A DNA stretch of 47,955 nucleotides from Clostridiales bacterium CHKCI006 (GTDB taxonomy: Bacteria; Bacillota_I; Bacilli_A; Erysipelotrichales; Coprobacillaceae). This document shows positions 1-7,967 of this stretch, one piece after another. Every line of letters begins with the position of its first letter. Position 1 is the first letter of the stretch. A program made the position numbers and the translations under genes. Under the pieces are notes generated by a model. The model ran no database searches, was not told the DNA's origin, and saw nothing but the letters and a program-made list of their open reading frames with translations. Location: the NCBI GenBank assembly GCA_900018345.1, contig FCNA01000008.1, positions 1 to 47,955 of the forward strand, written 5' to 3'.

Positions 1-126
1 GAGAGGGCCGATATTATAAATATATTTTTTACGAACAGAACGAGAGCCGTCCGGTTTAGTGAAACGTTGGGACTGGACAAGACGAAGATAAGGGATACCG
101 TTATTAGAGAATTTTTCGATGAACAA
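1..126 (-). CDS. Transposase, N-terminal fragment (runs off the window)
   Basis: An open frame on the minus strand begins at a TTG (126-124) eight bases after a perfect AGGAGG site (140-135). It stays open for 42 codons to the window edge. An in-frame TAG just upstream excludes a longer start. The peptide begins MFIEKFSNNGIPYLRLVQS and ends RKKYIYNIGPL, which resembles the N-terminus of IS1634/IS4-type DDE transposases (repeat-rich start, then a KK...NIGPL-like strand). The family call is from memory of such N-termini and is moderate. A strong promoter lies upstream at 162-190. Only the 5' end is visible, so whether the gene is intact cannot be judged. Confidence 0.55.
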   Translation of the reverse strand, partial: MFIEKFSNNGIPYLRLVQSQRFTKPDGSRSVRKKYIYNIGPL

Positions 127-161
127 GTAAACCGCCTCCTATATACTAATGGACTACTTAA

Positions 162-190
162 AGTATAACATATAAACAACTAAAAGTCAA
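162..190 (-). promoter_or_regulatory. Sigma-A promoter of the transposase
   Basis: Reading the minus strand, TTGACT (190-185) is followed by a 17-bp spacer and TATACT (167-162). It lies about 35 bp before the TTG start of the transposase fragment, with no other gene between. Near-consensus boxes and ideal spacing make this a convincing promoter. Confidence 0.75.
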
Positions 191-237
191 TATAAAAAAG
201 ACGAAAAATAATGAATAAGCCAATAAATTTCGTCTTT
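191..237 (-). terminator. Hairpin with T-run upstream of the transposase promoter
   Basis: AAAGACGAAA (197-206) and TTTCGTCTTT (228-237) form a perfect 10-bp inverted repeat with a 21-nt loop. On the minus strand the second arm runs into a T-rich tract before the transposase promoter. It would stop transcription entering the element from outside, a common arrangement near IS ends. No T-run follows on the plus strand. Confidence 0.5.
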
Positions 238-269
238 AGTAATAACTTAATGATAATAAACAAGGTGGC

Positions 270-297
270 AAACTCGGGGCGGGTTTACGTTTTTTTT
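270..297 (+). terminator. Short hairpin followed by T8
   Basis: AAACTCG (270-276) pairs with CGGGTTT (280-286), including one G-T wobble, across a GGG loop. ACG and eight T residues (290-297) follow. This looks like a weak intrinsic terminator on the plus strand just before the ATPase promoter. It could also be part of the end of the flanking insertion element; the sequence alone does not decide. Confidence 0.4.
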
Positions 298-318
298 ACA
301 ACGATAGTGCATTTTCTC

Positions 319-347
319 TTTACAAAAAAAAATGTGCGTGGTATGAT
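319..347 (+). promoter_or_regulatory. Promoter of the Mn riboswitch / cation ATPase
   Basis: TTTACA (319-324), a 17-bp spacer and TATGAT (342-347) form a sigma-A promoter. The predicted start, about base 354, lies at the first base of the proposed aptamer, so the leader RNA would start with its P1 strand. Confidence 0.65.
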
Positions 348-350
348 AAT

Positions 351-443
351 GCCAACGAAGGAGTAGTCTCACGAAAGTGTGATTTGGTCAACAATCGCGA
401 ATAATTCTTATTATTCTGGCCAATCTTAAAGACAAGATTCGTT
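351..443 (+). promoter_or_regulatory. Candidate yybP-ykoY manganese riboswitch aptamer
   Basis: The leader contains AAGGAGTAG (358-366), close to the conserved GGGGAGUAG loop of the yybP-ykoY family. A GAAA-capped stem follows (368-382), then GGTCAACA (386-393), a perfect 7-bp hairpin (399-416) and CTGGCC (416-421). TTGG (384-387) can pair with CCAA (420-423). AACGAA (354-359) can pair with TTCGTT (438-443), closing the aptamer and sequestering one arm of the downstream terminator. Known members sense Mn2+, switch genes on, and often precede P-type cation ATPases, as here. The match was made by eye, not with a covariance model. Confidence 0.7.
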
Positions 444-484
444 AAAGAAAAAGTGTTTTTCTTTAACGAACCTTGTCTTTTTTT
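428..484 (+). terminator. Riboswitch terminator with a third, competing repeat
   Basis: Bases 428-452 and 456-480 form a 25-bp stem with one mismatch and a GTG loop, followed by a T7 run (478-484). This is a strong intrinsic terminator between the aptamer and the ATPase. The core of the left arm, TTCGTTAAAGAAAA (438-451), occurs again at 483-496, so the right arm could instead pair with that downstream copy. The ATPase ribosome-binding site (AAAGGAG, 500-506) follows directly. Confidence 0.8.
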
Positions 485-514
485 CGTTAAAGAAAACAGA
501 AAGGAGAAAAATGT

Positions 515-3079
515 ATGTTTTACAACAAAGAAAGTGACGCTGTTCTTCAGGAACTGGGCGCCAACCGTGACGGTTTAACCAGTGAAGAAGCCAAAGCCAG
601 ATTGGCTAAGTACGGACCAAACCAGCTGGAAGGAAAAAAAGAAGACAGTGCCCTCGTCATCTTCCTCAAGCAGTTCACCGATCTGCTTGTCATCATCCTG
701 ATCATTGCCGCTATCATCTCAGGAATCAGCGGACAGCTTGAGAGTACTTTCGTTATTCTTGCCGTTATTACCCTCAACGCTATTTTAGGAACGGTTCAGA
801 CCATCAAGGCACAGAAGTCGCTGGATAGTCTTAAGCAGCTTTCCGCTCCTAAATCCAAAGTTTATCGTGATGGTCAGCTCGTCGAAGTCGATGCCAGCCA
901 GTTAACGGTCGGTGATATCGTTTATGTAGAAGCCGGCGATATCATCGGTGGAGACGGTCGTTTATTGGAAATTGCCAATCTGCAGGTCAATGAAAGTGCA
1001 TTGACCGGTGAGACCCTGGCCGTGGATAAAACGTTAGCCCCTATTACTGACGAAGTCCTGATTGCTGATCAGACAAACATGGTCTTCTCAGGAAGTCTGG
1101 TGACCAATGGTACCGGTCGATATGTTGTAACGAGCATCGGTATGGGAACCGAGATGGGTAAAATTGCCACTTACCTGAACGAAGCCAAAGAGAAAAAGAC
1201 ACCTTTACAAAAGAGCCTGGATCAATTCTCTGTCTATTTAACGATTGGAATTGTCCTGATCTGTTTGGTCGTCCTTGCTTTGAATATCTTCTTAGCACAT
1301 GAAAATCTCTTAGATGCGCTGATGATTGCTGTGGCGTTAGCTGTCGCAGCTATCCCAGAAGCACTCAGCTCTATTGTTACCATCGTTCTTTCTTTAAGTA
1401 CACAGAAGATGGTTAAAAAAAATGCCATCATCAAGAATCTAAACTCTGTCGAAAGCTTAGGCTGTGTATCCATTATCTGTAGTGATAAGACCGGTACACT
1501 GACTCAGAACAAGATGACCGCTGTCGATGTCTATATCAACAATGCGCATGTCAAACCAGAAGCGCTGGATCTTCACCATCATGATGTGGACGCGCTCTTA
1601 AAAGGCTGTGTCATCTGTAACAATGCCGTTGTCGATGGCGATCGTCGCATTGGTGACCCAACCGAAATGGCACTGCTCGATCTGGCGCAGATGCATCAGT
1701 TCGATTTAAAATCCACACGTCGTGAAGAAATTCCATTTGATTCTGATCGTAAATTAATGAGTGTCGCTTCCGACAACCATTTATATACCAAAGGTGCTTT
1801 TGATGAGCTGATCTTACGATGTGATGAGATCGTGCTTGACAGTAAGAAAGTTCCTCTGACTAAGGAGCATATCAATCATCTCAAAAAGATCAACCAGGAA
1901 CAGGCCGAAAACGGTCTGCGTGTCTTAGGCTTTGCCTATAAAAAATTCAACGAAACCAAAGAATTGAGTGAAGATCATCTGACTTTCGTTGGTCTGATCT
2001 CTCTGATGGATCCACCTCGTCCTGAAAGTAAAGAAGCCGTTGCTCAGTGCCGTATCGGCGGTATCAAACCAATCATGATCACCGGTGACCATGTGGTAAC
2101 TGCCCAGGCCATCGCCAAAGACATCGGTATTTACCAGGAAGGCGATATTTGTCTGGAAGGACGCGCTTTAGCGAACATGAGCGAAGAAGAGCTGGATGAA
2201 AAATTACCGCAGATCTCCGTTTATGCGCGTGTTGCTCCTGAACATAAGATCCGTATCGTTAAGGCCTGGCAGAAACGTGGTAACATCGTTGCCATGACCG
2301 GTGATGGTGTCAATGACGCACCAGCCTTAAAACAAAGTGACATTGGTGTTGCGATGGGTATCACCGGAACCGAGGTCTCCAAAGATGCTGCCAGCATGAT
2401 CCTGACCGATGATAACTTTGCAACGATCGTTAAAGCCGTTATTACCGGACGTAATGTCTACAACAATATCAAGAACGCTATCTTATATCTGTTATCCGGT
2501 AACTTTGCAGGTATCCTCTGTGTGCTCTTCTGTTCACTGTTGATCCTGCCTACCCCATTATTAGCTGTCCACTTACTCTTTATTAACCTGATCACGGACT
2601 CCTTACCAGCGATTGCCATCGGTATGGAACAAAGCAATGATTCTATCTTACATCAGAAGCCACGTGATCCTAAGGAAGGCTTATTAAATAAGAATACGAT
2701 TTCAAAGATCGGATTTGAAGGTATCGTGATCGCTATCATGACCATGGTTGCTTACTTTGCCGGTCTGGAAATGAGCGAAGGTATGGCCAGCACCATGGCA
2801 TTTGCGACCATCTGTTTAGCACGTCTGCTGCATGGTTTCAACTGCCGTTCTCATCTGCCTATCAGTAAATTAGGGCTGACTACAAACAAAGCGTCTATCA
2901 TGGCTTTCTTTGCCGGCTTTATCTTACTGCACCTTGTCTTATTTGTGCCAATCTGTCAACGTTTGTTCTCTATTACCGCATTGGATATGACACATCTCAT
3001 GATCATCTATGGCTGCGCACTCGTACCAACGATCATTATCCAGATTGCTAAAATGCTTACTTACAAAAAAGAAGCTTAA
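515..3079 (+). CDS. P-type cation-transporting ATPase (P2-type, Ca2+/Mn2+)
   Basis: The 854-residue protein has the full P2A layout. A cation_ATPase_N region (about 1-75) is followed by the actuator loop with TGET (164-167), PEAL in TM4 (281-284, where Ca2+ pumps usually have PEGL), the phosphorylation motif DKTGT (324-328), the TGDGVNDAP hinge, and a C-terminal bundle containing NLITDSLPAIAIG. It should pump divalent cations out of the cytoplasm using ATP. Start: ATG 515 is eight bases after GGAG. An ATG at 511 is in another frame and closes quickly. The Mn-type riboswitch leader suggests Mn2+ export, although PacL/PMR1-like sequences usually carry Ca2+ as well. A bidirectional terminator follows. 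Confidence 0.9.
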   Translation: MFYNKESDAVLQELGANRDGLTSEEAKARLAKYGPNQLEGKKEDSALVIFLKQFTDLLVIILIIAAIISGISGQLESTFVILAVITLNAILGTVQTIKAQKSLDSLKQLSAPKSKVYRDGQLVEVDASQLTVGDIVYVEAGDIIGGDGRLLEIANLQVNESALTGETLAVDKTLAPITDEVLIADQTNMVFSGSLVTNGTGRYVVTSIGMGTEMGKIATYLNEAKEKKTPLQKSLDQFSVYLTIGIVLICLVVLALNIFLAHENLLDALMIAVALAVAAIPEALSSIVTIVLSLSTQKMVKKNAIIKNLNSVESLGCVSIICSDKTGTLTQNKMTAVDVYINNAHVKPEALDLHHHDVDALLKGCVICNNAVVDGDRRIGDPTEMALLDLAQMHQFDLKSTRREEIPFDSDRKLMSVASDNHLYTKGAFDELILRCDEIVLDSKKVPLTKEHINHLKKINQEQAENGLRVLGFAYKKFNETKELSEDHLTFVGLISLMDPPRPESKEAVAQCRIGGIKPIMITGDHVVTAQAIAKDIGIYQEGDICLEGRALANMSEEELDEKLPQISVYARVAPEHKIRIVKAWQKRGNIVAMTGDGVNDAPALKQSDIGVAMGITGTEVSKDAASMILTDDNFATIVKAVITGRNVYNNIKNAILYLLSGNFAGILCVLFCSLLILPTPLLAVHLLFINLITDSLPAIAIGMEQSNDSILHQKPRDPKEGLLNKNTISKIGFEGIVIAIMTMVAYFAGLEMSEGMASTMAFATICLARLLHGFNCRSHLPISKLGLTTNKASIMAFFAGFILLHLVLFVPICQRLFSITALDMTHLMIIYGCALVPTIIIQIAKMLTYKKEA

Positions 3080-3085
3080 TTTCAA

Positions 3086-3122
3086 AGAAAAACAGCTCAC
3101 TTAACTGGTGAGCTGTTTTTTT
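3086..3122. terminator. Bidirectional terminator between the ATPase and the kinase
   Basis: CAGCTCAC (3093-3100) pairs with GTGAGCTG (3108-3115) across a 7-nt loop, flanked by A-runs on the left and T-runs on the right. It therefore terminates transcription from both sides. The minus-strand kinase stop codon lies in the loop. Confidence 0.85.
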
Positions 3123-3595
3123 CGTATCCATTCATTGATCGCTTCACGGCTGGTAAAAGTCATGACTTTGTCTGGACAGGCTGCCAGTAGGCGGCTGATC
3201 TCAGGTACCTGATCCTGTTCAAAGGCCTGGATATACGCTTTAAATTCCGGATCCAGTTCTTCTTCAACCCAGGGCAGATCCTCACGCGGATGACCGATGC
3301 GTGAAATGGCCCCTTCTAAACACACATCTGTAGGCAAATGCAGCCAAATGACGGTGTCCGCTCTTTCTAAGCGTCGAGGTAAAGTGCGTAAATAATTGCC
3401 GTCGATGATCCAATGATCCTGACGCAAGATCCTTTCCAGTTCTTTATCAAAATCCGCTCTGTCTATCTCTGTGCCATCAGGACGATGCCAGATCATATCC
3501 AAATAATATAATGGCAAGCCTGTTATTTGTGCCAATGCTCTGGCTAGTGTACTTTTACCTGATCCCGGACAGCCAATGATCAGGATTCTGGACAT
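3101..3595 (-). CDS. FlaR/adenylate kinase-like P-loop kinase
   Basis: The 164-residue protein begins MSRILIIGCPGSGKSTLA, with a Walker A motif GCPGSGKS at 8-15. It belongs to the small P-loop kinases annotated as 'DNA topology modulation protein FlaR' or adenylate kinase-like. The pattern LPLYYLDMIWHRPDG, then WIIDGNY, then a lid-like RIGHPRED segment is typical of that group. The substrate is unknown. It is the last gene of a minus-strand set, and its start overlaps the end of the acetyltransferase gene by 16 bases. Confidence 0.8.
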   Translation of the reverse strand: MSRILIIGCPGSGKSTLARALAQITGLPLYYLDMIWHRPDGTEIDRADFDKELERILRQDHWIIDGNYLRTLPRRLERADTVIWLHLPTDVCLEGAISRIGHPREDLPWVEEELDPEFKAYIQAFEQDQVPEISRLLAACPDKVMTFTSREAINEWIRKKQLTS

Positions 3596-4185
3596 TGATT
3601 AACCTCCTTTTGAATTCTCTCTAAAAACGCACAAGCTTCCAGTCCATCCATCTGCACGTGATGAAACTGAAAGGAAACCTTAAGCTTTCCTTCTTGCTGT
3701 TTGCCCCAAAAAAGCATCGGATTATTCAAGCCGCAATACATATTCACCAAACCATCAATATCATAATGAATCAGGCTGCTCGTACCGATCATCATATGAT
3801 CTGTTAATTCCAGATCCTGACAACTTTCATAAACCTGTCTGGTTCTTTCAAGATAGGCTTGTTCATAAGTATCGAGCTGGTCTGAAAAAGGGATATCGCA
3901 GTTAGAAAGCGTCCCTTGTCTATTTTTAATGATCACACTGATCCCTAACTGATCATATAAGATAAGTTTCTTTTCAACCGGCAGTAAATAAAACTCAGGT
4001 ATCGTGCTGGCTGCCTTACCGATGCAGTAAGTGAAAAGCATATTCAGTTTATGCCCTTCCTCTTTTAACTTGAATAGCGGTTTGATATCCAACGTCTTGA
4101 AGAGGGTCACCATCGGCATCGGAGCATTGATAAAAGCTGCGTAACTGCTGGCTCGCCCAGTCTTTTGCCAATCAACTTCTCTCAT
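3580..4185 (-). CDS. Chloramphenicol acetyltransferase-like (CatA family) protein
   Basis: The 201-residue protein matches the CAT fold. Its C-terminal FHHVQMDGLEA segment carries the family catalytic motif HHxxxDG (His near residue 178). The preceding TSSLIHYDIDGLVNMY stretch sits where CAT enzymes have their active-site serine. CatA-type trimers acetylate chloramphenicol with acetyl-CoA, but many gut Firmicute homologues are of unproven substrate, so resistance is not implied. The start ATG (4185) has AGGAGG upstream and overlaps the stop of the preceding gene (ATGA), suggesting translational coupling. Confidence 0.8.
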   Translation of the reverse strand: MREVDWQKTGRASSYAAFINAPMPMVTLFKTLDIKPLFKLKEEGHKLNMLFTYCIGKAASTIPEFYLLPVEKKLILYDQLGISVIIKNRQGTLSNCDIPFSDQLDTYEQAYLERTRQVYESCQDLELTDHMMIGTSSLIHYDIDGLVNMYCGLNNPMLFWGKQQEGKLKVSFQFHHVQMDGLEACAFLERIQKEVNQCPES

Positions 4186-4700
4186 CTGAATTCCTCCTGT
4201 AATAATCCCAAAGCGCGCTGGGCCTCCATATAATCTCGAATATACTTCATCCCATAACTAAGCGTACGAGTCCGTCCGTTACGATAATAGCTTTCATAGA
4301 ACAAAAGACTGCCTGTCCCGTCACGATGCACCTTCAGCATGGCCGGAGGCAGATTCGCTGGGGTATAGAAATGAACGCGTCGTCCTTCTATAATGATCAG
4401 CTGTCGATTGGTAATAGCATAGGCCGTATGCTTCAATAGATAGGCTTGATGGATCAAACGAAAGAAAAGCAGATAAAGTCCGATAGCGATAAAAGGCAAT
4501 CCCCAAAGCACCATCAATAGCGAATCGCTGTAAGCGATGGCCTGCCATTCCCAAAACAATGAGAAAGCCAGCCAGAGCAGACTGAAAGGGATGAGGATCA
4601 CATCCTGTCCGCCTAAAATATGGATACGATCCGGTTTCCCGCACCAGAGCAAATATTCATCCAGTTGCATATAAGGTTTAAAAATGGGCTGATCGATCAT
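4182..4700 (-). CDS. Membrane protein with PH-like domain
   Basis: In this 172-residue protein a short soluble N-terminus (about 1-30) is followed by two hydrophobic segments (about 33-50 and 60-82). A C-terminal region reads AYAITNRQLIIIEGRR, the typical entry of bacterial PH (YdbS/YdbT-type) domains. No enzymatic motif is visible. It probably sits in the membrane with the PH-like domain in the cytoplasm; function is unknown. It overlaps both neighbours by 4 bases (ATGA), so it is translated with the HD and CAT-like genes. Confidence 0.65.
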   Translation of the reverse strand: MIDQPIFKPYMQLDEYLLWCGKPDRIHILGGQDVILIPFSLLWLAFSLFWEWQAIAYSDSLLMVLWGLPFIAIGLYLLFFRLIHQAYLLKHTAYAITNRQLIIIEGRRVHFYTPANLPPAMLKVHRDGTGSLLFYESYYRNGRTRTLSYGMKYIRDYMEAQRALGLLQEEFR

Positions 4701-5194
4701 TGTGCCCCCTCCTTGAAATACATTTCTTTTAAGATTTGTTTTCCCGTCGTCGTTCGAAAAAACGGTTTGCCAAAAACGACGATCGCATTCAGTTCATAGC
4801 CGGCTTCATCGGCATTCACTAGATAGTCTGCTTCAATCAGGATCTGATAATCAAGATCATCGATCGACTCTGGATGATGGTGGTGTCCAACTAAATAAGC
4901 GATCCGTTCTATTTCACCTGGAGTCAGGTTAAATTCAGCTAAAAAAGCCGGAATCATTTTCGCCCCTTCACGCTCCTGATCTTCTCCCAGCGCACGACCA
5001 TCTTTCTGACGACAAAACGGACAGGCAATATCGTGGCATAAAGCGGCAATTTCCAGTATCTTCTGTTTCTCGTCATTCAGCTTTTCGGCTAACCCGATGG
5101 TCCTGGCATACACCCAGACCTTTAAAAAATGCTGGATATCATGTCTATTTCCCTGACTGTGTTGAATCATCTTCAGGGTAATGGCTTCAATCAT
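4697..5194 (-). CDS. HD-domain phosphohydrolase
   Basis: The 165-residue protein has HD-superfamily metal ligands: an early His (DIQHFLKV), ALCHDIA, and a second histidine cluster (GHHHHPES) followed by a late Asp (EADYLVNADEAG). The members best understood hydrolyse nucleotides or other phosphoesters; the substrate here is unknown. I choose ATG 5194 (MIEAITLK), seven bases after AGGAGG. A frame extended to 5251 runs through the upstream terminator hairpin and is not real. The adjacent ATG at 5197 is an alternative. First gene of a four-gene overlapped set. Confidence 0.8.
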   Translation of the reverse strand: MIEAITLKMIQHSQGNRHDIQHFLKVWVYARTIGLAEKLNDEKQKILEIAALCHDIACPFCRQKDGRALGEDQEREGAKMIPAFLAEFNLTPGEIERIAYLVGHHHHPESIDDLDYQILIEADYLVNADEAGYELNAIVVFGKPFFRTTTGKQILKEMYFKEGAQ

Positions 5195-5221
5195 CATCAA
5201 ACCTCCTTCATTCCTAGGCAC

Positions 5222-5247
5222 AAAAAGTCCTGTAAAACTACAGGACT
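5222..5247 (-). terminator. Terminator of the methionine uptake operon
   Basis: AGTCCTGTA (5226-5234) and TACAGGACT (5239-5247) form a perfect 9-bp stem with a 4-nt loop. On the minus strand it is followed by a T5 run, four bases after the amidohydrolase stop. Confidence 0.85.
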
Positions 5248-5251
5248 CCAA

Positions 5252-6430
5252 TTATTCCTCATTAAGAACACTTAACGCATAATCAACATAGAGCTGACAA
5301 GAAATCTGCAGCGTGTCTTCATCGATATCAAAATAACCATTATGATGAGCCACTCCGGTATGAGGAAGATCTGCATTATACGTACCGAGGTAGGCATAGA
5401 CGCCTTTGACCTTTTCTAGATAATCCGCAAAATCATCAGCACTTAAGGCTTTTTCCCGGTTTGTGATGATATGATCTTCATCCAGGAAGCGCGCACACAC
5501 CTGATAAGCTTCTTGACAAGCATCCGCATCATTGATCAACGGAGCAGCGTAATCCTCGAAGAGAACTTCGCACTGGGCCCCATAAAGCGAAGCAATATCC
5601 TTGGACATGGAAACCACTAATCCATTGACCCGCTCACGTGTTTCCTTACTAAAGGAACGCGTCGTTCCCTCCAGCACCGCCTGATTGGCGACGATGTTAT
5701 ATTGGGTACCGGCTTCCATCTTCCCGATTCCCAGGATCACAGTATCGATCGGATCGGTCATGCGCGAAACCACGGACTGCAGATTAACGACGATCTGACT
5801 GGCAACATAGAGCGCATCCACGCCTAACTGCGGTGTTGAGACATGGGCTCCCTTTCCTTTGACTGTGATCTTGAAGTAATCACAGCTCGCGTTGTTTGGA
5901 CCTGGTGTCAGCGAAATATAGCCTGATGGAATACTGGAAGCCACATGCACCCCGAAGACTCGTTTAGCCCCATCTAACAGGCCCGCTTTCACGAACTGTC
6001 GGGCTCCTTGACCAATTTCTTCTGCCTGCTGGAAGAAGAAACGCACCTCGCCTTTAAATTCTGCCTGTTTTTCTTTTAAGATCTTGGCCGCTACCAAGAG
6101 CGTGGCCGTATGGGCATCATGCCCACAGGCATGGCAGACGCCTTGATTTTGTGAACAGTAAGGCGCTTCCTGCTTAAGGTCATCCATTGCTAAGGCATCG
6201 ATATCCGCACGCAGGACCATCACTGGACCTTCTCCCTGGCCACCTTGCAGCCAAGCATAGACCCCCGTATCGCCAATACGACGATGTTCGATACCATACC
6301 GATCGAGCTCTTCTTCAATTTTCTCACAAGTATGATATTCTTTGAGACTGACTTCCGGATGCGCATGGAAATAACGTCTCAATTCCACAAGTAGTTCTTT
6401 ATTTTCGCTAACGTAAGCAGCAATCATCAT
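5252..6430 (-). CDS. M20D-family amidohydrolase (N-acyl amino acid hydrolase)
   Basis: The 392-residue protein has the M20D metallopeptidase signature: a CHACGHDAHTATLL metal-binding block, the FFFQQAEEIGQGARQ catalytic glutamate block, a GVHVASS stretch and a lid domain. Relatives (YxeP, hippurate hydrolase, IAA-amino acid hydrolases) remove acyl groups from amino acids. Placement directly behind metNIQ and under the same T-box suggests it releases methionine or another sulfur amino acid from an N-acyl form imported by the transporter; that substrate is inference. AGGAGG lies 4 bases before ATG 6430 and 7 before ATG 6427, so either could be the start. Confidence 0.85.
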   Translation of the reverse strand: MMIAAYVSENKELLVELRRYFHAHPEVSLKEYHTCEKIEEELDRYGIEHRRIGDTGVYAWLQGGQGEGPVMVLRADIDALAMDDLKQEAPYCSQNQGVCHACGHDAHTATLLVAAKILKEKQAEFKGEVRFFFQQAEEIGQGARQFVKAGLLDGAKRVFGVHVASSIPSGYISLTPGPNNASCDYFKITVKGKGAHVSTPQLGVDALYVASQIVVNLQSVVSRMTDPIDTVILGIGKMEAGTQYNIVANQAVLEGTTRSFSKETRERVNGLVVSMSKDIASLYGAQCEVLFEDYAAPLINDADACQEAYQVCARFLDEDHIITNREKALSADDFADYLEKVKGVYAYLGTYNADLPHTGVAHHNGYFDIDEDTLQISCQLYVDYALSVLNEE

Positions 6431-6439
6431 GAGCCCTCC

Positions 6440-7267
6440 TTACCAGGCTGGCAGGAAAGCCCCATCATAAGCATCCTGAAGCGTTTGTTTAACTTCATCG
6501 GTATGATAAGCATCTACCACTTTCTGATAAACTTCATTATTGGCATCTTCGGTTCTCACCGCAATGACATTGATCAGTTCACTGACATATGGATTGGTTT
6601 CCGGATTCACATCCTCCGTAAAGATGGCATCCGTTGAAGGATTTAAACCAGCTGTATACGCATTCCCACCATTGATGACAGCCGCCACTCCATCAGGTAA
6701 TAATTTAGATAAAGTTGCAGATTCCCCTTCAACGATATTGATATTCACTTTGTATTCCGTGATATCTAATTTAGTAGGCATATATCCTTTGGCAGGATCA
6801 CAAACAATCAGACCCGCTGCTTCTAATAATTTCAAAGCACGTCCACCATTCGTGGCATCACTAGGAATATAGATCGTATCGCCGTCTTTGATATCGGCTA
6901 CAGAAGAGATCTTATCTTTGTTGTTGTAGATGGATAAAGGTGCAATGATCGTATCCCCGATAGAGGTGATATCATAGCCAAAGGTGGCAATATCATTGGC
7001 AAGATAAGCTTTATGCTGGAAGGCATTCATATCGATCTCGCCATCGTCAAGCGCACGATTGACAGAAGCATAATCGGTATATTTCTTTAATTCAATATGA
7101 ATTCCGTCATCAGCCAATAACTCGTTCATTGTATCGAACTGAGCATTGTATTCTCCCACGACACCGATGGTTACCGTTGTCGTGCCATCATCACTGCCTC
7201 CGTTAGAACATCCGCTGATCCCGAAAGCCAGGCTCAGACAGAGTAAAGCACTCAATAATTTTTTCAT
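6440..7267 (-). CDS. metQ: Methionine ABC transporter substrate-binding lipoprotein
   Basis: This 275-residue NlpA/MetQ-family protein starts MKKLLSALLCLSLAFGISGC, a lipoprotein signal peptide with lipobox ISGC and Cys20 as the lipidation site. The body matches MetQ: an NAFQHKAYL stretch, IYIPSDATNGGRALKLLE and a C-terminal ELINVIAVRTED. It captures methionine outside the membrane and delivers it to MetI. The start at 7267 has GGGAGG upstream; a frame extension to 7321 covers the Shine-Dalgarno site and is rejected. It sits between metI and the amidohydrolase. Confidence 0.93.
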   Translation of the reverse strand: MKKLLSALLCLSLAFGISGCSNGGSDDGTTTVTIGVVGEYNAQFDTMNELLADDGIHIELKKYTDYASVNRALDDGEIDMNAFQHKAYLANDIATFGYDITSIGDTIIAPLSIYNNKDKISSVADIKDGDTIYIPSDATNGGRALKLLEAAGLIVCDPAKGYMPTKLDITEYKVNINIVEGESATLSKLLPDGVAAVINGGNAYTAGLNPSTDAIFTEDVNPETNPYVSELINVIAVRTEDANNEVYQKVVDAYHTDEVKQTLQDAYDGAFLPAW

Positions 7268-7286
7268 TTTCTTTCCTCCCCAATTG

Positions 7287-7967
7287 TTAATGTGTTGTCT
7301 TTTTAATGATCCAATTTCCAATCGCCTGAATGATGCTGATCATGATAAGAATAATAATGATCGTTAACCACATCAGGTCCATAATATTCATCTGATAACC
7401 ATAACGGACGGCAAAGTCACCAAGACCTCCCGCTCCGATGGCACCTGCCATCGCCGTCAGACCGATCAGATTGATGGCTGTGATCATGGTCACACGTGTA
7501 ATGGCTGGGATGCTCTCTTTGAGATAAACACGCCAGATAATATCCCATGGCCCTGATCCCATGGCTGCCGCCGCTTCCACAAGACCCCCGTCAACTTCCG
7601 CCAGCGCTGTTTCAATCTGTCTGGAGAAGAAAGGGACCGTTCCGGCAATCAAAGGAATATAGGCACCCGTGACCCCACTGCCGGTTCCCATGATCATCCG
7701 GCTAGCCGGAATCAAAAGAACCATCAGGATCAGAAACGGAATCGAACGAATGATATTAATGGCTTTATCCAGCACATTATAGACCACTCGATTCTCTAAT
7801 ATACCATCTTTGCGTGTTACAATCAAAATAACCCCAAAGATCACACCCAGAATAAATGAAATCACACCTGATACCAGGGTCATTTGCAGCGTCTGCTGCG
7901 TACATTCCAAGAGTTCTTCCCCCGCTCTTTCCAAATTGGGAAAGATATCATATAAAATCCCTAGCAT
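7287..7967 (-). CDS. metI: Methionine ABC transporter permease
   Basis: The 226-residue membrane protein has five hydrophobic segments and the binding-protein-dependent permease motif (EAAAAMGSGPWDIIWRVYL, the EAA loop that docks on the ATPase). Its length and order match MetI. It overlaps the 3' end of metN by 7 bases, indicating coupled translation. Confidence 0.93.
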   Translation of the reverse strand: MLGILYDIFPNLERAGEELLECTQQTLQMTLVSGVISFILGVIFGVILIVTRKDGILENRVVYNVLDKAINIIRSIPFLILMVLLIPASRMIMGTGSGVTGAYIPLIAGTVPFFSRQIETALAEVDGGLVEAAAAMGSGPWDIIWRVYLKESIPAITRVTMITAINLIGLTAMAGAIGAGGLGDFAVRYGYQMNIMDLMWLTIIIILIMISIIQAIGNWIIKKTTH

